A DNA stretch of 24,168 bases from JAGXLC01 sp046545815 (GTDB taxonomy: Bacteria; Bacteroidota; Bacteroidia; Bacteroidales; UBA12077). The notes beneath the pieces are model-generated. The model saw nothing but the letters and a program-made list of their open reading frames with translations, was not told the DNA's origin and ran no database searches. The position numbers and the translations under genes were made by a program. Below, piece by piece: positions 1 through 8,479 of the stretch. How positions within the stretch are numbered: position 1 is the first letter of the stretch; each line of letters begins with the position of its first letter. The DNA is taken from positions 1 through 24,168 of the forward strand of contig JBKGZA010000028.1 in the NCBI GenBank assembly GCA_046545815.1, read 5' to 3'.

Positions 1-1303
1 TTTTGAGATCGGGCTTGGGTTCCCAGGCTACGCGGGCTACCGGTAAGTTAGGCAATGACGGTATTTCCGTCACATTCACCTTATTTGCCACCATACGAAA
101 ACGGTTGCCCATATCCATAACCGAAACGTTGATTCCCGGGCCTGTTGGAACGCTGAATACCAGGCGGGCAGGGTCATCTTTCCCTCCTATAGAAAGGGGA
201 TGAACCTCAAGCGACGGTTTCTCTCTGCTTAATGAAGGGCATACTTCCAGCATATGGGCACCCAGAACTTTCATGTTGCCGGGTTCCAAATGGTAAGTAT
301 AGTCCTCCATAAAGGAGCTTCCGCCTTCCAGACCGGTTCCCATTACCTTAACCGTCCGTAAGAGGGCTGCTGTTTTCCAGTCACCTTCCGCTCCAAAACC
401 GTAGCCTTCAGCCATCAGCCTTTGAACAGCCAGGCCGGGTAACTGCACCAGACCATGCAGGTCCTCAAAGTTTGTTGTGAATCCTTTAAAATCTCCATCT
501 TCAAGAAAAGCCTTCATGCCGATCTCTATTCGGGCCGCTTCTCTTAAGGAATTGAATTTATCCTTCTCTTTTTGAACAGAAGGATCTATTTGGTAAATAT
601 CCCCGTATTGTTCCACGAGCCTGTCGGCATCTTTGTCTTCAACCTGGTTTACATAGTTGACCAGCTCACCAATACCGTAGCCGGCCACATCGTATCCCAT
701 CTGCTGTTGAGCAGCCACCTTATCACCTTCTGTAACGGCAACGTTACGCATATTGTCTCCGAAGCGGGCAATTTTTGCACCCTGGGCATCATGCCATGCG
801 CATGCAGTACGGGACCATACTGCCAATTTCCTGATCACTTCATCATCCTGCCAGTGCCCCACAATGACTTTCCGGTTCTGGCGCAACCTCGAGGCCATAA
901 AACCGAATTCCCTGCCTCCATGGGCCGATTGATTGAGGTTCATAAAGTCCATGTCGATCTCCGACCACGGAATATCCCGGTTGTATTGGGTGTGCAGGTG
1001 GACATAAGGTTTACTCAGAGTCTGCAGACCTGCCATCCATATTCTGGCCGGGGAAAAAGTGTGCATCCACATGATCAGCCCCACGCAGTGGTCCGATTCA
1101 TTGGCCGCCATGCATAATTTTTTTATGGCCTCAGCATTTGTCATTATGGGTTTATAGATAACCTTAACAGGTATATTGGGATCTTCATTGAATGCCTTTG
1201 TAATGGCCTGGGCGTGGTCTGCGACCTGTTTGAGGGGTTCTTCGCCGTACAAATGCTGACTCCCTGTAATAAACCAAACTTCATAATTGTTGATATTGAT
1301 CAT
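1..1303 (-). CDS. araA: L-arabinose isomerase, 3' end cut by window edge
   Basis: Interconverts L-arabinose and L-ribulose in the cytoplasm, the first step of isomerase-type arabinose catabolism. Reading the minus strand from the ATG at 1303-1301 gives 434 open codons without a stop; family members are about 500 residues, so roughly the last 65 are missing. The N-terminus (NNYEVWFITGSQHLYGEE) is typical. The GEGDWK and SFMEDYTYH segments carry the two catalytic glutamates (E306 and E333 in E. coli numbering), and LGAHMLEVCPS carries the first metal-binding His; the second His lies beyond the edge. An upstream ATG at 1310 is out of frame and soon meets a stop. The gene starts 35 bases after araR and is presumably cotranscribed with it and the symporter. 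araB and an epimerase probably follow to the left, but that is not seen. Confidence 0.96.
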   Translation of the reverse strand, partial: MININNYEVWFITGSQHLYGEEPLKQVADHAQAITKAFNEDPNIPVKVIYKPIMTNAEAIKKLCMAANESDHCVGLIMWMHTFSPARIWMAGLQTLSKPYVHLHTQYNRDIPWSEIDMDFMNLNQSAHGGREFGFMASRLRQNRKVIVGHWQDDEVIRKLAVWSRTACAWHDAQGAKIARFGDNMRNVAVTEGDKVAAQQQMGYDVAGYGIGELVNYVNQVEDKDADRLVEQYGDIYQIDPSVQKEKDKFNSLREAARIEIGMKAFLEDGDFKGFTTNFEDLHGLVQLPGLAVQRLMAEGYGFGAEGDWKTAALLRTVKVMGTGLEGGSSFMEDYTYHLEPGNMKVLGAHMLEVCPSLSREKPSLEVHPLSIGGKDDPARLVFSVPTGPGINVSVMDMGNRFRMVANKVNVTEIPSLPNLPVARVAWEPKPDLK

Positions 1304-1338
1304 CTTTCATATGTTTTTTTGTTTTACAAAACTGATTG

Positions 1339-2052
1339 TTATATTTCAAAACCGTATCCCTTACTCACCAGTTCCCTGTACTTTTGCTCATTGAATTTAT
1401 AGAAATAGGCTCCTTTTTTGGAGTTGCGCATATCTTTCTCCTCCAGCCTTTCAAGAAAATCGTATGAGAAGAGCTTCTTCCTGAAATTTCGCTTGTCCAT
1501 CTTCCTTTGATGGATGGCTTCATATAAATTCTGTAACTGCGGAATGGTGAATTTATCCGGCAGCAGTTCAAAGCCAATGGGCTGGGTTCTTGTTTTTCTT
1601 TGCAGCCTACGCAATGCTTTATTTACCATCTTGTTGTGGTCAAAGATCAGTGTCGGATAATTGTTGATGTCCCACCATTGTGCACTGTACTTTTGGCTTA
1701 GCTGCTCCTCATATTTTTCGATATTTATCAATGCATAGTAAGTGGTAGAAATCACCCGTGCACCCGGATCTCTGTTTAGACCACCATATGTATAGAGTTG
1801 TTCCAGATATACATCCCTTAAACCGGTTAATTTATAAAGAACTCTGGTGGCAGCATCATCTATACTTTCGTCTTTTCTGAGAAAACCTCCCATTAACGAC
1901 CATTCTCCTCTGCATGGCTCGAAGTTTCTTTTAATCAGCAATATCTTAAGCTGTTTTTTGTCAAAGCCAAAGATGATGCTGTCCACAGCTACCAAATGGC
2001 GATCCTTGTCCTTATAATGATGTTCATGGCAAACGGTTGATTGCTTTCCCAT
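1339..2052 (-). CDS. araR: AraR-type NUDIX transcriptional regulator of arabinose use
   Basis: A 237-residue protein with a NUDIX fold (about residues 20-150) and a C-terminal winged helix (about 155-237), the architecture of the NrtR/AraR family. In Bacteroides the AraR member represses arabinose genes and is released by L-arabinose (family knowledge). The NUDIX box is visibly broken: the GX5E half is kept (G56...E62) and R70 remains, but the positions that should be the catalytic glutamates of REUXEE are V71, K74 and L75. It should therefore sense sugar rather than hydrolyse a nucleotide. It sits between the symporter (42-base gap) and araA (35-base gap). Candidate operators lie before the symporter and before GH51. 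The symbol rests on domain pattern plus neighbours. Confidence 0.88.
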   Translation of the reverse strand: MGKQSTVCHEHHYKDKDRHLVAVDSIIFGFDKKQLKILLIKRNFEPCRGEWSLMGGFLRKDESIDDAATRVLYKLTGLRDVYLEQLYTYGGLNRDPGARVISTTYYALINIEKYEEQLSQKYSAQWWDINNYPTLIFDHNKMVNKALRRLQRKTRTQPIGFELLPDKFTIPQLQNLYEAIHQRKMDKRNFRKKLFSYDFLERLEEKDMRNSKKGAYFYKFNEQKYRELVSKGYGFEI

Positions 2053-2094
2053 CTAAATGAATATTTTGGTTATATCAGCAAGTTTGTTTTTCTG

Positions 2095-3834
2095 TTACCA
2101 GAAATAAGCATAGAAGGCAATCACTATACTTACAATGATCACTGTATTGATGATATCCCATTTTGATATGCTTGAGCGCGTTTCGGCCTTTTGTTCTTTG
2201 GAAACACTGCCAAATGTTAATCCCTGAAGTTTTTCTGCCGAGGGTTTTTCTGTGAAACGGCTAATGATCACTACCAACAATATACAGAAAAAGAACAGCA
2301 GAATTTCGTAATGCAACCAGTTAAGCGACATAAATTTTACGGTAAAAGTCTCAAACCAGTTGAGTCCGGAGGGATTGGCAGCTTTTTCCTGGGTCCATTC
2401 CAGAGCGGCAGTGCCATCAATTTTTCCCGGTATAACAAAAACATTGTTGATTACCCTGAAAAGAAGTCTGAACATACCCAGGAAAAAACCTACCAGCAAT
2501 CCCCAGAATCCTGCTTTGGCAGTGGTGCCTTTCCAAAACACTCCCAAAAGGAAAACCGTAGCTATGCCGGGAGCCAGCAGTGACTGAATATCCTGAAGAT
2601 ATACATACAGGAAGTCGCCGATGCTTTCCATTACCGGAATCCATAATATTCCTAACACTACAATGACGGCGGTAGCAACTCTTCCAATGTAAACCAATTT
2701 TTTTTCAGGAGTTTCCGGATGAAATTTTTTATAAAAGTCCACAGTAAAAAGGGTTGCAGAGGAGTTGAACAATGACCCCAGTGAACTCATCAGGGCGGCA
2801 GTGATGCCTCCAACTATAAGGCCTTTTACTCCAACAGGTAACATTTCGGCAACCAGGAGTGGGAAGGCATCATCGGGTTGTTCAAGGTTTAACATCCCTT
2901 GTTGGCTCAGTGCAAAAGCGATCATTCCCGGCACCAGGAAGATAAAAACAGGTAGAAGTTTCAGGTAACCTGCGAAGATGCTACCTCTTCGTGCCTGCCC
3001 TATATTGGCTGCTGATAAGGTACGTTGTACAATATATTGATCGGTACACCAATACCAGAATCCGATAATGGCCGATCCCAATATTACCCCTGTCCAGGGG
3101 AATTGAGGATCCTTAGGTGTCCGGATGAGATTCATCATCGAATCGTTTCCGTATCCGGTCGGTTGGGCCCTCATGATGTTTTCAAGCTCACCCCAACCGC
3201 CAAGCTGATTGAGACCTACCACCAGGATCACGATTGAACCTATCAGCAATACTGGGGTTTGTAATGCAGAAGTATAAAGCACCGATTTCATACCCCCGAA
3301 AATGGTATATAATCCCGTTATTATGACCAGTCCAATGGCACCGACCCAGAAAAAATCAATCTGATGTCCTAGCAATTCAATATATTCGATTTCGAATACG
3401 GTTTTAAACACAGTTCCTCCGGCCCATACTGTAACAGCCACCTTGGTCAGTACATAGCTAACCAGAGAGATGAGTGAAAGGACAGTCCTGGATCCTGCGT
3501 TATAGCGTTTTTCCAGGAACTCGGGCATGGTGTAAACCATGCTGCGTGAGTAAAAGGGAACGAAAACCCAGCCCAGGATCAGGATAATCCAGGCATGCAT
3601 TTCCCAATGGGCCATAGCCATACCGCTTTCTGCCCCTGCACCGGCCAATCCAACCAAGTGTTCGGAACCGATGTTGGAGGCGAAAATGGAAGCTCCGATA
3701 ACAAACCAGCCTGCATTCCTGCCTGCCAGAAAATAATCCACCGAGGTTTCTTCTTTTTGCAGAAGAACCCACCAAACAATACCGATTAAAGCAATGAAGA
3801 ATAGTCCTAATACAATCCAGTCAAGTGTAGCCAT
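2095..3834 (-). CDS. Sodium/solute symporter (SSS, SLC5-like), probable L-arabinose importer
   Basis: A 579-residue, strongly hydrophobic inner-membrane protein with many helices and the SSS signature (N54-IGSEH, then YTMPEFLEKRYN, and later QYIVQRTL). Compared from memory with the Vibrio sodium/galactose symporter, the sugar-binding Glu88 appears kept as E78 and the lysine in the YLK-LLP stretch is present, while Gln69 is replaced by H59, which fits a sugar other than galactose. The first residues (MATLDWIVLGLFFIALIG) form helix 1 with no cleavable signal. It is the first gene of a symporter-araR-araA unit and has an inverted repeat in its promoter that may bind AraR. Arabinose as substrate is inferred from context; the SSS fold is clear. 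Confidence 0.85.
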   Translation of the reverse strand: MATLDWIVLGLFFIALIGIVWWVLLQKEETSVDYFLAGRNAGWFVIGASIFASNIGSEHLVGLAGAGAESGMAMAHWEMHAWIILILGWVFVPFYSRSMVYTMPEFLEKRYNAGSRTVLSLISLVSYVLTKVAVTVWAGGTVFKTVFEIEYIELLGHQIDFFWVGAIGLVIITGLYTIFGGMKSVLYTSALQTPVLLIGSIVILVVGLNQLGGWGELENIMRAQPTGYGNDSMMNLIRTPKDPQFPWTGVILGSAIIGFWYWCTDQYIVQRTLSAANIGQARRGSIFAGYLKLLPVFIFLVPGMIAFALSQQGMLNLEQPDDAFPLLVAEMLPVGVKGLIVGGITAALMSSLGSLFNSSATLFTVDFYKKFHPETPEKKLVYIGRVATAVIVVLGILWIPVMESIGDFLYVYLQDIQSLLAPGIATVFLLGVFWKGTTAKAGFWGLLVGFFLGMFRLLFRVINNVFVIPGKIDGTAALEWTQEKAANPSGLNWFETFTVKFMSLNWLHYEILLFFFCILLVVIISRFTEKPSAEKLQGLTFGSVSKEQKAETRSSISKWDIINTVIIVSIVIAFYAYFW

Positions 3835-3887
3835 ATATAAGGGATTTTAAAGTTTATGTCCATCCTGAAATGATTGTCTGCATAATA

Positions 3888-3916
3888 CAAGTGTAAATGT
3901 AACACTTAAGCTCAAA
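3888..3916 (-). promoter_or_regulatory. Candidate promoter of the symporter-araR-araA unit
   Basis: On the minus strand a TTTG (3916-3913) is followed after 17 bases by TACACTTG (3895-3888), one mismatch from the Bacteroidota -7 element TAnnTTTG. The spacing is within the range known for this phylum. The -7 element overlaps the right half of the adjacent inverted repeat, so a bound repressor would block it. The start codon lies about 50 bases downstream. Found by eye, so moderate confidence. Confidence 0.42.
3889..3907. promoter_or_regulatory. Candidate AraR operator 1 (19-bp inverted repeat)
   Basis: AAGTGTAAATGTAACACTT has perfect 6-bp arms (AAGTGT/ACACTT) around a 7-base centre. It lies 55-73 bases before the symporter start. 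Read in the direction of the gene, it shares TGTTA(C/A)ATTTACACTT with the repeat at 13035-13053 before the GH51 gene. Two matching palindromes before two arabinose transcripts, with an AraR gene in between, make AraR the likely ligand. That assignment is inference. Confidence 0.55.
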
Positions 3917-3992
3917 AAAACAATATTTAGCGTTATTAAATTTATAAAAATATTTATCCTTGGAGGGAACCCTGCGTTTTTTTCAATGTCAT

Positions 3993-5912
3993 TTATTGGA
4001 TATCCATGTATACAGAGTAAAGTTCATTTACGGTTTGATATTGGGGTTTAAGATAAATATCGGTTGTTTCCCATTGACCGGTATCTTCATTTTTAATCCG
4101 GCCCACTCCCTCAGCCCGGAAATGAAGATCCTTGCCCTCAACCGGTTCTAAGGCATTTAAAAGTTGTTGTTTCGAACCCTTCAGTTGAGGAACTTTCGTT
4201 TCTTCATTTCCGTCACCGTGAGGATTTTCCTCCAGTATAGCGTTGAGGAGCACCGGTCCATAAAAAAAGGCTACGCGATCCTTGTCATCTGGCATGGTTT
4301 CTATGCGATGTTCCATCGGCATACTGATTTCGATGACGTCACCGTCATTGAAGTTTCGTCGGATTTCATGGTACCCATTCGCCGGTTTATTAAGTTGTTG
4401 GCGAACGCCATTGACGCTAATTTCCATATTTTGAACCCACCAATCCGGTTCACGGATCAGAAGACTTAATTCCACAGGTTCCCCTGTTGATATAGTTAAT
4501 CGCGAATCCTCCTTAACTGGGAAATCGGTTTCCTGTTCCAGAACCACACTTTTTTCTTCCCACTCCAGTTCAGTTGCCATAAAAAGATTGACATACAAGG
4601 AATCTCCTGAGCGATAATAAACATCCTTTTCGTAGTTTGTATGATTCTCCATACCCGTTCCCACGCAGCACCAGAATGAATTGGCTGAATCGCTGAAGCC
4701 TTTACGGGCAGGCATGTCCAGATAGCCTTTATATAGGAACATGCCGGTCTTAGGATTCTGGCTGGCCAGAATATGATTATACAAGGCCCTTTCATAATAA
4801 TCTATCAATTCACCGTCGGGATCCCAACGGAAAAGTATCCTGGTTAACCAAAGCATGTTGTAAGTATTACAGGTCTCCGTTGTGTGATTCAGTCGTTCTG
4901 AAAGTTGATTCGGGGGTCCGAAGGATTCTTCATGACCATGCCCCCCATTGACATAGGTGTGCGCATTGACCACCCGATTCCAAAAGAACTCAGCAATTGT
5001 GTGGTAATTTTGATTATCAGTCAGCTCATGAATTTTTGCTACCCCCCGGACTTTAGGTATTTGGGTATTGGCATGAAGACCTTCCAGTTCATCTTTCCGA
5101 TTAGACAATGGATCCAGCACCTCATGGTGATAAAATTTTTCAGCCAGTTCCAAATGTTTTGGATTGCCGGTAATCGCATATAAATCAGCCAGAGAATGAT
5201 TCATCCCCCCAAATTCAACACTTAGCATTTCCTGCCACTCTTGATGTGAAAGATCTTTCGTTATATTATAAGCCCAATTGGTAAGTTTGGTCACCACTTC
5301 AAGAGCCTGCTCGTTTTCTGCAAGCAAATAAGCATCTGTTAATCCATTAAAGGTTTTATCCAGATTATACCATGGTACATTTGTCTCATTCAGAGAAAAT
5401 CCATCAGGCTGGATATTTCCTTCAGAAATTTCTTCAAACACTTCCCGCCCATCCTGGATGGCTGCTACGTAACCGTCTTCATGCTCTCCCTGTACTAAAG
5501 CAAGTTCCTTCACGATATAATCAACTCTTTCCTTGAAACGTTCGTCACCTGTAGCATTGTAATGTTTGGATAATGCAGACAGATAGTGGCCAAGAGTATG
5601 TCCGGCAATAACGTAACCTTCACTTTCCCAGCCACCATAGACTTCTCCTTTTGGCTCAAGGCCTGCTTCCTCTCGAAACCAGGCAAGAAAACGATCCGGT
5701 TCAAGAGACAGTAAATATCCGGCGTTGGTTGCCCTGGCTTCCCGAAACGGACTGTCTTTAAGTTGAATTTCAGCCAGGTCAAATGATTTCGCCTCAACAG
5801 GAATTTTAGGATTTACAACCTCTTCATAGGTTCTTTTGCATCCTGTTGCTAAAATTAACAGTAGTAAAGCTCCAATAATGGAAACGCTCCAGTCATGTTT
5901 TCTTGTCTTCAT
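3993..5912 (-). CDS. GH146-like beta-L-arabinofuranosidase, lipoprotein (DUF1680 superfamily)
   Basis: A 639-residue predicted lipoprotein; the signal ends in LATGC with the lipid-bearing Cys at 25, so the enzyme is probably anchored in the periplasm or on the surface. The (alpha/alpha)6 catalytic domain shows GGMNHSLADLYAITG and ANTQIP, then E346-T-C348 and C415-C416 in FWCCVGTGMENH. By analogy with GH127/GH146 enzymes these four residues bind zinc, and one of the paired cysteines is the nucleophile. E328 or E329 in GGHGHEES is the likely acid/base. The expected activity is release of terminal beta-L-arabinofuranose. The WCCVGTGMENH pattern fits GH146 better than GH127. A 133-base gap with its own possible promoter separates it from the gene upstream. 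Confidence 0.85.
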   Translation of the reverse strand: MKTRKHDWSVSIIGALLLLILATGCKRTYEEVVNPKIPVEAKSFDLAEIQLKDSPFREARATNAGYLLSLEPDRFLAWFREEAGLEPKGEVYGGWESEGYVIAGHTLGHYLSALSKHYNATGDERFKERVDYIVKELALVQGEHEDGYVAAIQDGREVFEEISEGNIQPDGFSLNETNVPWYNLDKTFNGLTDAYLLAENEQALEVVTKLTNWAYNITKDLSHQEWQEMLSVEFGGMNHSLADLYAITGNPKHLELAEKFYHHEVLDPLSNRKDELEGLHANTQIPKVRGVAKIHELTDNQNYHTIAEFFWNRVVNAHTYVNGGHGHEESFGPPNQLSERLNHTTETCNTYNMLWLTRILFRWDPDGELIDYYERALYNHILASQNPKTGMFLYKGYLDMPARKGFSDSANSFWCCVGTGMENHTNYEKDVYYRSGDSLYVNLFMATELEWEEKSVVLEQETDFPVKEDSRLTISTGEPVELSLLIREPDWWVQNMEISVNGVRQQLNKPANGYHEIRRNFNDGDVIEISMPMEHRIETMPDDKDRVAFFYGPVLLNAILEENPHGDGNEETKVPQLKGSKQQLLNALEPVEGKDLHFRAEGVGRIKNEDTGQWETTDIYLKPQYQTVNELYSVYMDIQ

Positions 5913-6003
5913 AGCTATAACGTTTTTTGCTGTGCAATTATAGTGAGTTTAAGGGTTATGGATTACTCTTTACACCATCGGTTCTATAGTTTGGGTAAAT
6001 ATC

Positions 6004-6036
6004 CAAATACACCGATGAATGAAAGCCGGGTCCAAA
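6004..6036 (-). promoter_or_regulatory. Candidate promoter of the GH146-like gene
   Basis: On the minus strand TTTG (6036-6033) is followed after 21 bases by TGTATTTG (6011-6004), one mismatch from TAnnTTTG. A perfect TATCTTTG occurs at 6040-6033 but has no clear upstream partner. Either could start transcription within the 133-base gap, so the downstream enzyme need not depend on read-through. Confidence 0.33.
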
Positions 6037-6045
6037 GATAGGATG

Positions 6046-8439
6046 TCATTTTACTATCCACTCCACGATACCGCTGGAATGTTCTTCCGGAAGTTCTACC
6101 TGGAGGCGTAGAGCTGTTGTTTGTACCGGTTCAAACTCTACTTCATCGTATGAATCTTTTGTTACTTTGTAAGAAGTTGTATTTTTAACAGGTTTCCAGC
6201 TTGCGCCATCCTTATATAGGACTTTCCATGATTCAGGTACTCTGCATCCTCCGTCAGGCCGGTCATCAAACCAGTAAACTTTTATTTTTTCTACTTCTTC
6301 AGGCTTTTCAAAGGTATATTGTACCCATTCGGACTGGTTACTTTTAGGCCACCAATTATAATTGAAGGGGGAGGCAGAGTTTTCCGGTTCAAGCTGATCG
6401 TTTAGGTAACCCAGAGATTCTTTTTCAGTTGAAGCGGATATGGTGCTTTTAGCGGCAATGGTTGGAGCAGGGGCGGGGATTGTGGCTTCTTTTTCAACCG
6501 GCAGCCAAACCCTCATTTCTCCGGGGCCACGGTTGGCCCACACATGATAAGGAATAAGTGTAACTTCTTGTTTATCGGTGAGTTCGATATCGTCATCCAG
6601 TGTCTTTTGTGCTCCGGATGCTTTGCCTTTTATTACAGGCACTCCATTCAGTTTGTCCGGTTTAAAGGTAGCAGAGAGGTCGTTGTTTTCGTCAAATACC
6701 ATGTTCAGCACCTCGCCCTTAGGATTATCAGCCGATTCAGCGGCATAGACTATCGGACCTCTTTGAATGGCCACTTTACCCTGATCGGCTTCCACCTTTT
6801 CATTGGCTTCAATTATCCGGACCGGCATGGGTAGGTTAAGAGTTACCTTGTCGCCGGAAATCCAAGACCTTTCGAGCTGGATATATCCTTTTTGGATTTG
6901 GGCATCTATCTTTTCGCCGTTGATTTTAACTTCAACCGATTGATCTTTTTCATCTTTGAAATGATAGAGGTCGCCGGCCACGGCTTCATTTCTTGCCCAG
7001 CCGGGCACTCTGAGTGTTAGCTGAAATTGTTGCTTTTCTTCCGGATGAAGGGTCAATTCAACCTGGCCTTCCCATGGATAGTTTGTTTTCTGCTGGATCT
7101 CTATGTTTTTATCTTCCAGTTTAATGTTGGCAGTATTCTCGGCATACAGATTGACCATAATCCGGTCATTGGTTTTTGTATAGATGTACCCAGGAACTGA
7201 AGGCAGGAACCTGGTGATATTCGAAGGACAACAGGCACATCCGAACCATTCCTGTCGTTCGTCTTGGCCGTCAGAAGCCAAGGGGTTTGGGTAGAAAAAC
7301 CTGTCTCCTGAAAGGGATACCCCGGAGAGCAACGCATTATAAAGTGTGCGTTCCAGTACGTCATAGTATTTTACCTCTCCTTCGTGCATGAACATGCGGT
7401 GGTTCCAAAATACATTGGCAATGGAAGCGCATGTTTCGCAGTAAGCCGTCATGTTGGGTAATTCATAAGGCTCTCCGAAGCCCTCATGGCCACCTGCTGA
7501 ACCAATTCCACCGGTTATATATAGTTTTTTCCAGGCAATGTCTTCCCATATTTTGTTGATGGCTTCCACGTATCCCGGATCATCGGTAAGGGCTGCCACA
7601 TCCGCCATGCCGGTGTACATGTAGGCGGCGCGTACAGAGTGCCCTACCGCCTCGGTTTGATCCACCACTTTTTTATGTGCCTGACAGTATTTGGGTCCGT
7701 CAGGACCACGAACATCCAGAAAGAAGTTGGCGAGATCGAGGTAATTTTTGTTACCAGTTACCCGATAAAGTTTGACAAGCCCGATTTCAATCTCCTGGTG
7801 TCCCGGATAGTTTTCAATTTTGTTCAATCCGAAGACACTGTCAACCAAGTGGGCCGATTTGATTGCAACATCCAGGAAATTTCGTTTTCCTGTGGCCTGA
7901 TAATGGGCTGCTGCGGCTTCATACATGTGGCCCAGATTATACAGTTCATGGCTCAGGTCGTGGGTCAGTTCCCACCGCTCATCCCCTGCCCATTCATGGG
8001 CACTGTCCCCCATAATGGTACGGTTTGTATAAAGGTATCCGTCATCTTCCTGGGCCAGATCAATGTAACGTATCAGTGTGTCCAGATAGGCTTCGAGTTC
8101 AGCGTCAGGAAACATCTGCAGCGAATAGCTGGCTCCTTCGATTATTTTAAATACATCGGAGTCATCAAAAGGATACGGGGAACAAAAGGACCCCTCCTCC
8201 AAACCTCCTGCTATTTTAAAATTTTTGATCCGGCCGGTCTCTTCGGATTTCTCAAAAGCGATGGGTATCGTTACCTCATGATTCTTCTTAATTTTCGGCG
8301 CCCAGAAGTCATCGGTTACCTTTACTGAGGTAAATGGCACCGGTTGAATGGGATAATCTTTCGTTTGTTTTTGCTTTTGACATGCACCGGCAAAGAACAC
8401 CATTACAAAAAGATATAAAAGTGTGGGGATATTTTTCAT
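6046..8439 (-). CDS. GH127-like beta-L-arabinofuranosidase, lipoprotein with C-terminal discoidin-like domain
   Basis: A 797-residue predicted lipoprotein with lipobox FAGAC (Cys20). The catalytic domain matches the GH127 type: CETC (C334, E335, C337) and CACC (C401, C403, C404). E335, C337, C403 and C404 sit at the spacing of the HypBA1 zinc site (Glu338, Cys340, Cys417, Cys418), with C403 as predicted nucleophile and E319 at the place of acid/base Glu322. Beta domains follow, and about the last 130 residues (TISASTEKESLGYLND... VEWIVK) resemble an F5/8 type C (CBM32-like) sugar-binding fold. It probably removes beta-L-arabinofuranosyl units from plant or algal glycans, as HypBA1 does on hydroxyproline-linked arabinosides. 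It starts 40 bases after the maturase gene, consistent with an operon. Confidence 0.9.
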   Translation of the reverse strand: MKNIPTLLYLFVMVFFAGACQKQKQTKDYPIQPVPFTSVKVTDDFWAPKIKKNHEVTIPIAFEKSEETGRIKNFKIAGGLEEGSFCSPYPFDDSDVFKIIEGASYSLQMFPDAELEAYLDTLIRYIDLAQEDDGYLYTNRTIMGDSAHEWAGDERWELTHDLSHELYNLGHMYEAAAAHYQATGKRNFLDVAIKSAHLVDSVFGLNKIENYPGHQEIEIGLVKLYRVTGNKNYLDLANFFLDVRGPDGPKYCQAHKKVVDQTEAVGHSVRAAYMYTGMADVAALTDDPGYVEAINKIWEDIAWKKLYITGGIGSAGGHEGFGEPYELPNMTAYCETCASIANVFWNHRMFMHEGEVKYYDVLERTLYNALLSGVSLSGDRFFYPNPLASDGQDERQEWFGCACCPSNITRFLPSVPGYIYTKTNDRIMVNLYAENTANIKLEDKNIEIQQKTNYPWEGQVELTLHPEEKQQFQLTLRVPGWARNEAVAGDLYHFKDEKDQSVEVKINGEKIDAQIQKGYIQLERSWISGDKVTLNLPMPVRIIEANEKVEADQGKVAIQRGPIVYAAESADNPKGEVLNMVFDENNDLSATFKPDKLNGVPVIKGKASGAQKTLDDDIELTDKQEVTLIPYHVWANRGPGEMRVWLPVEKEATIPAPAPTIAAKSTISASTEKESLGYLNDQLEPENSASPFNYNWWPKSNQSEWVQYTFEKPEEVEKIKVYWFDDRPDGGCRVPESWKVLYKDGASWKPVKNTTSYKVTKDSYDEVEFEPVQTTALRLQVELPEEHSSGIVEWIVK

Positions 8440-8479
8440 AATACCGGCATATAATTTTCAGACTTTGGTTTATAATAAA

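Noticed and set aside
572..1117. Long plus-strand reading frame (181 codons)
   Set aside because: It is antisense to araA, whose minus-strand frame has family motifs throughout.
7639..8328. Plus-strand reading frame of 229 codons
   Set aside because: Antisense shadow of the GH127-like gene; no family resemblance and low-complexity hydrophobic composition.
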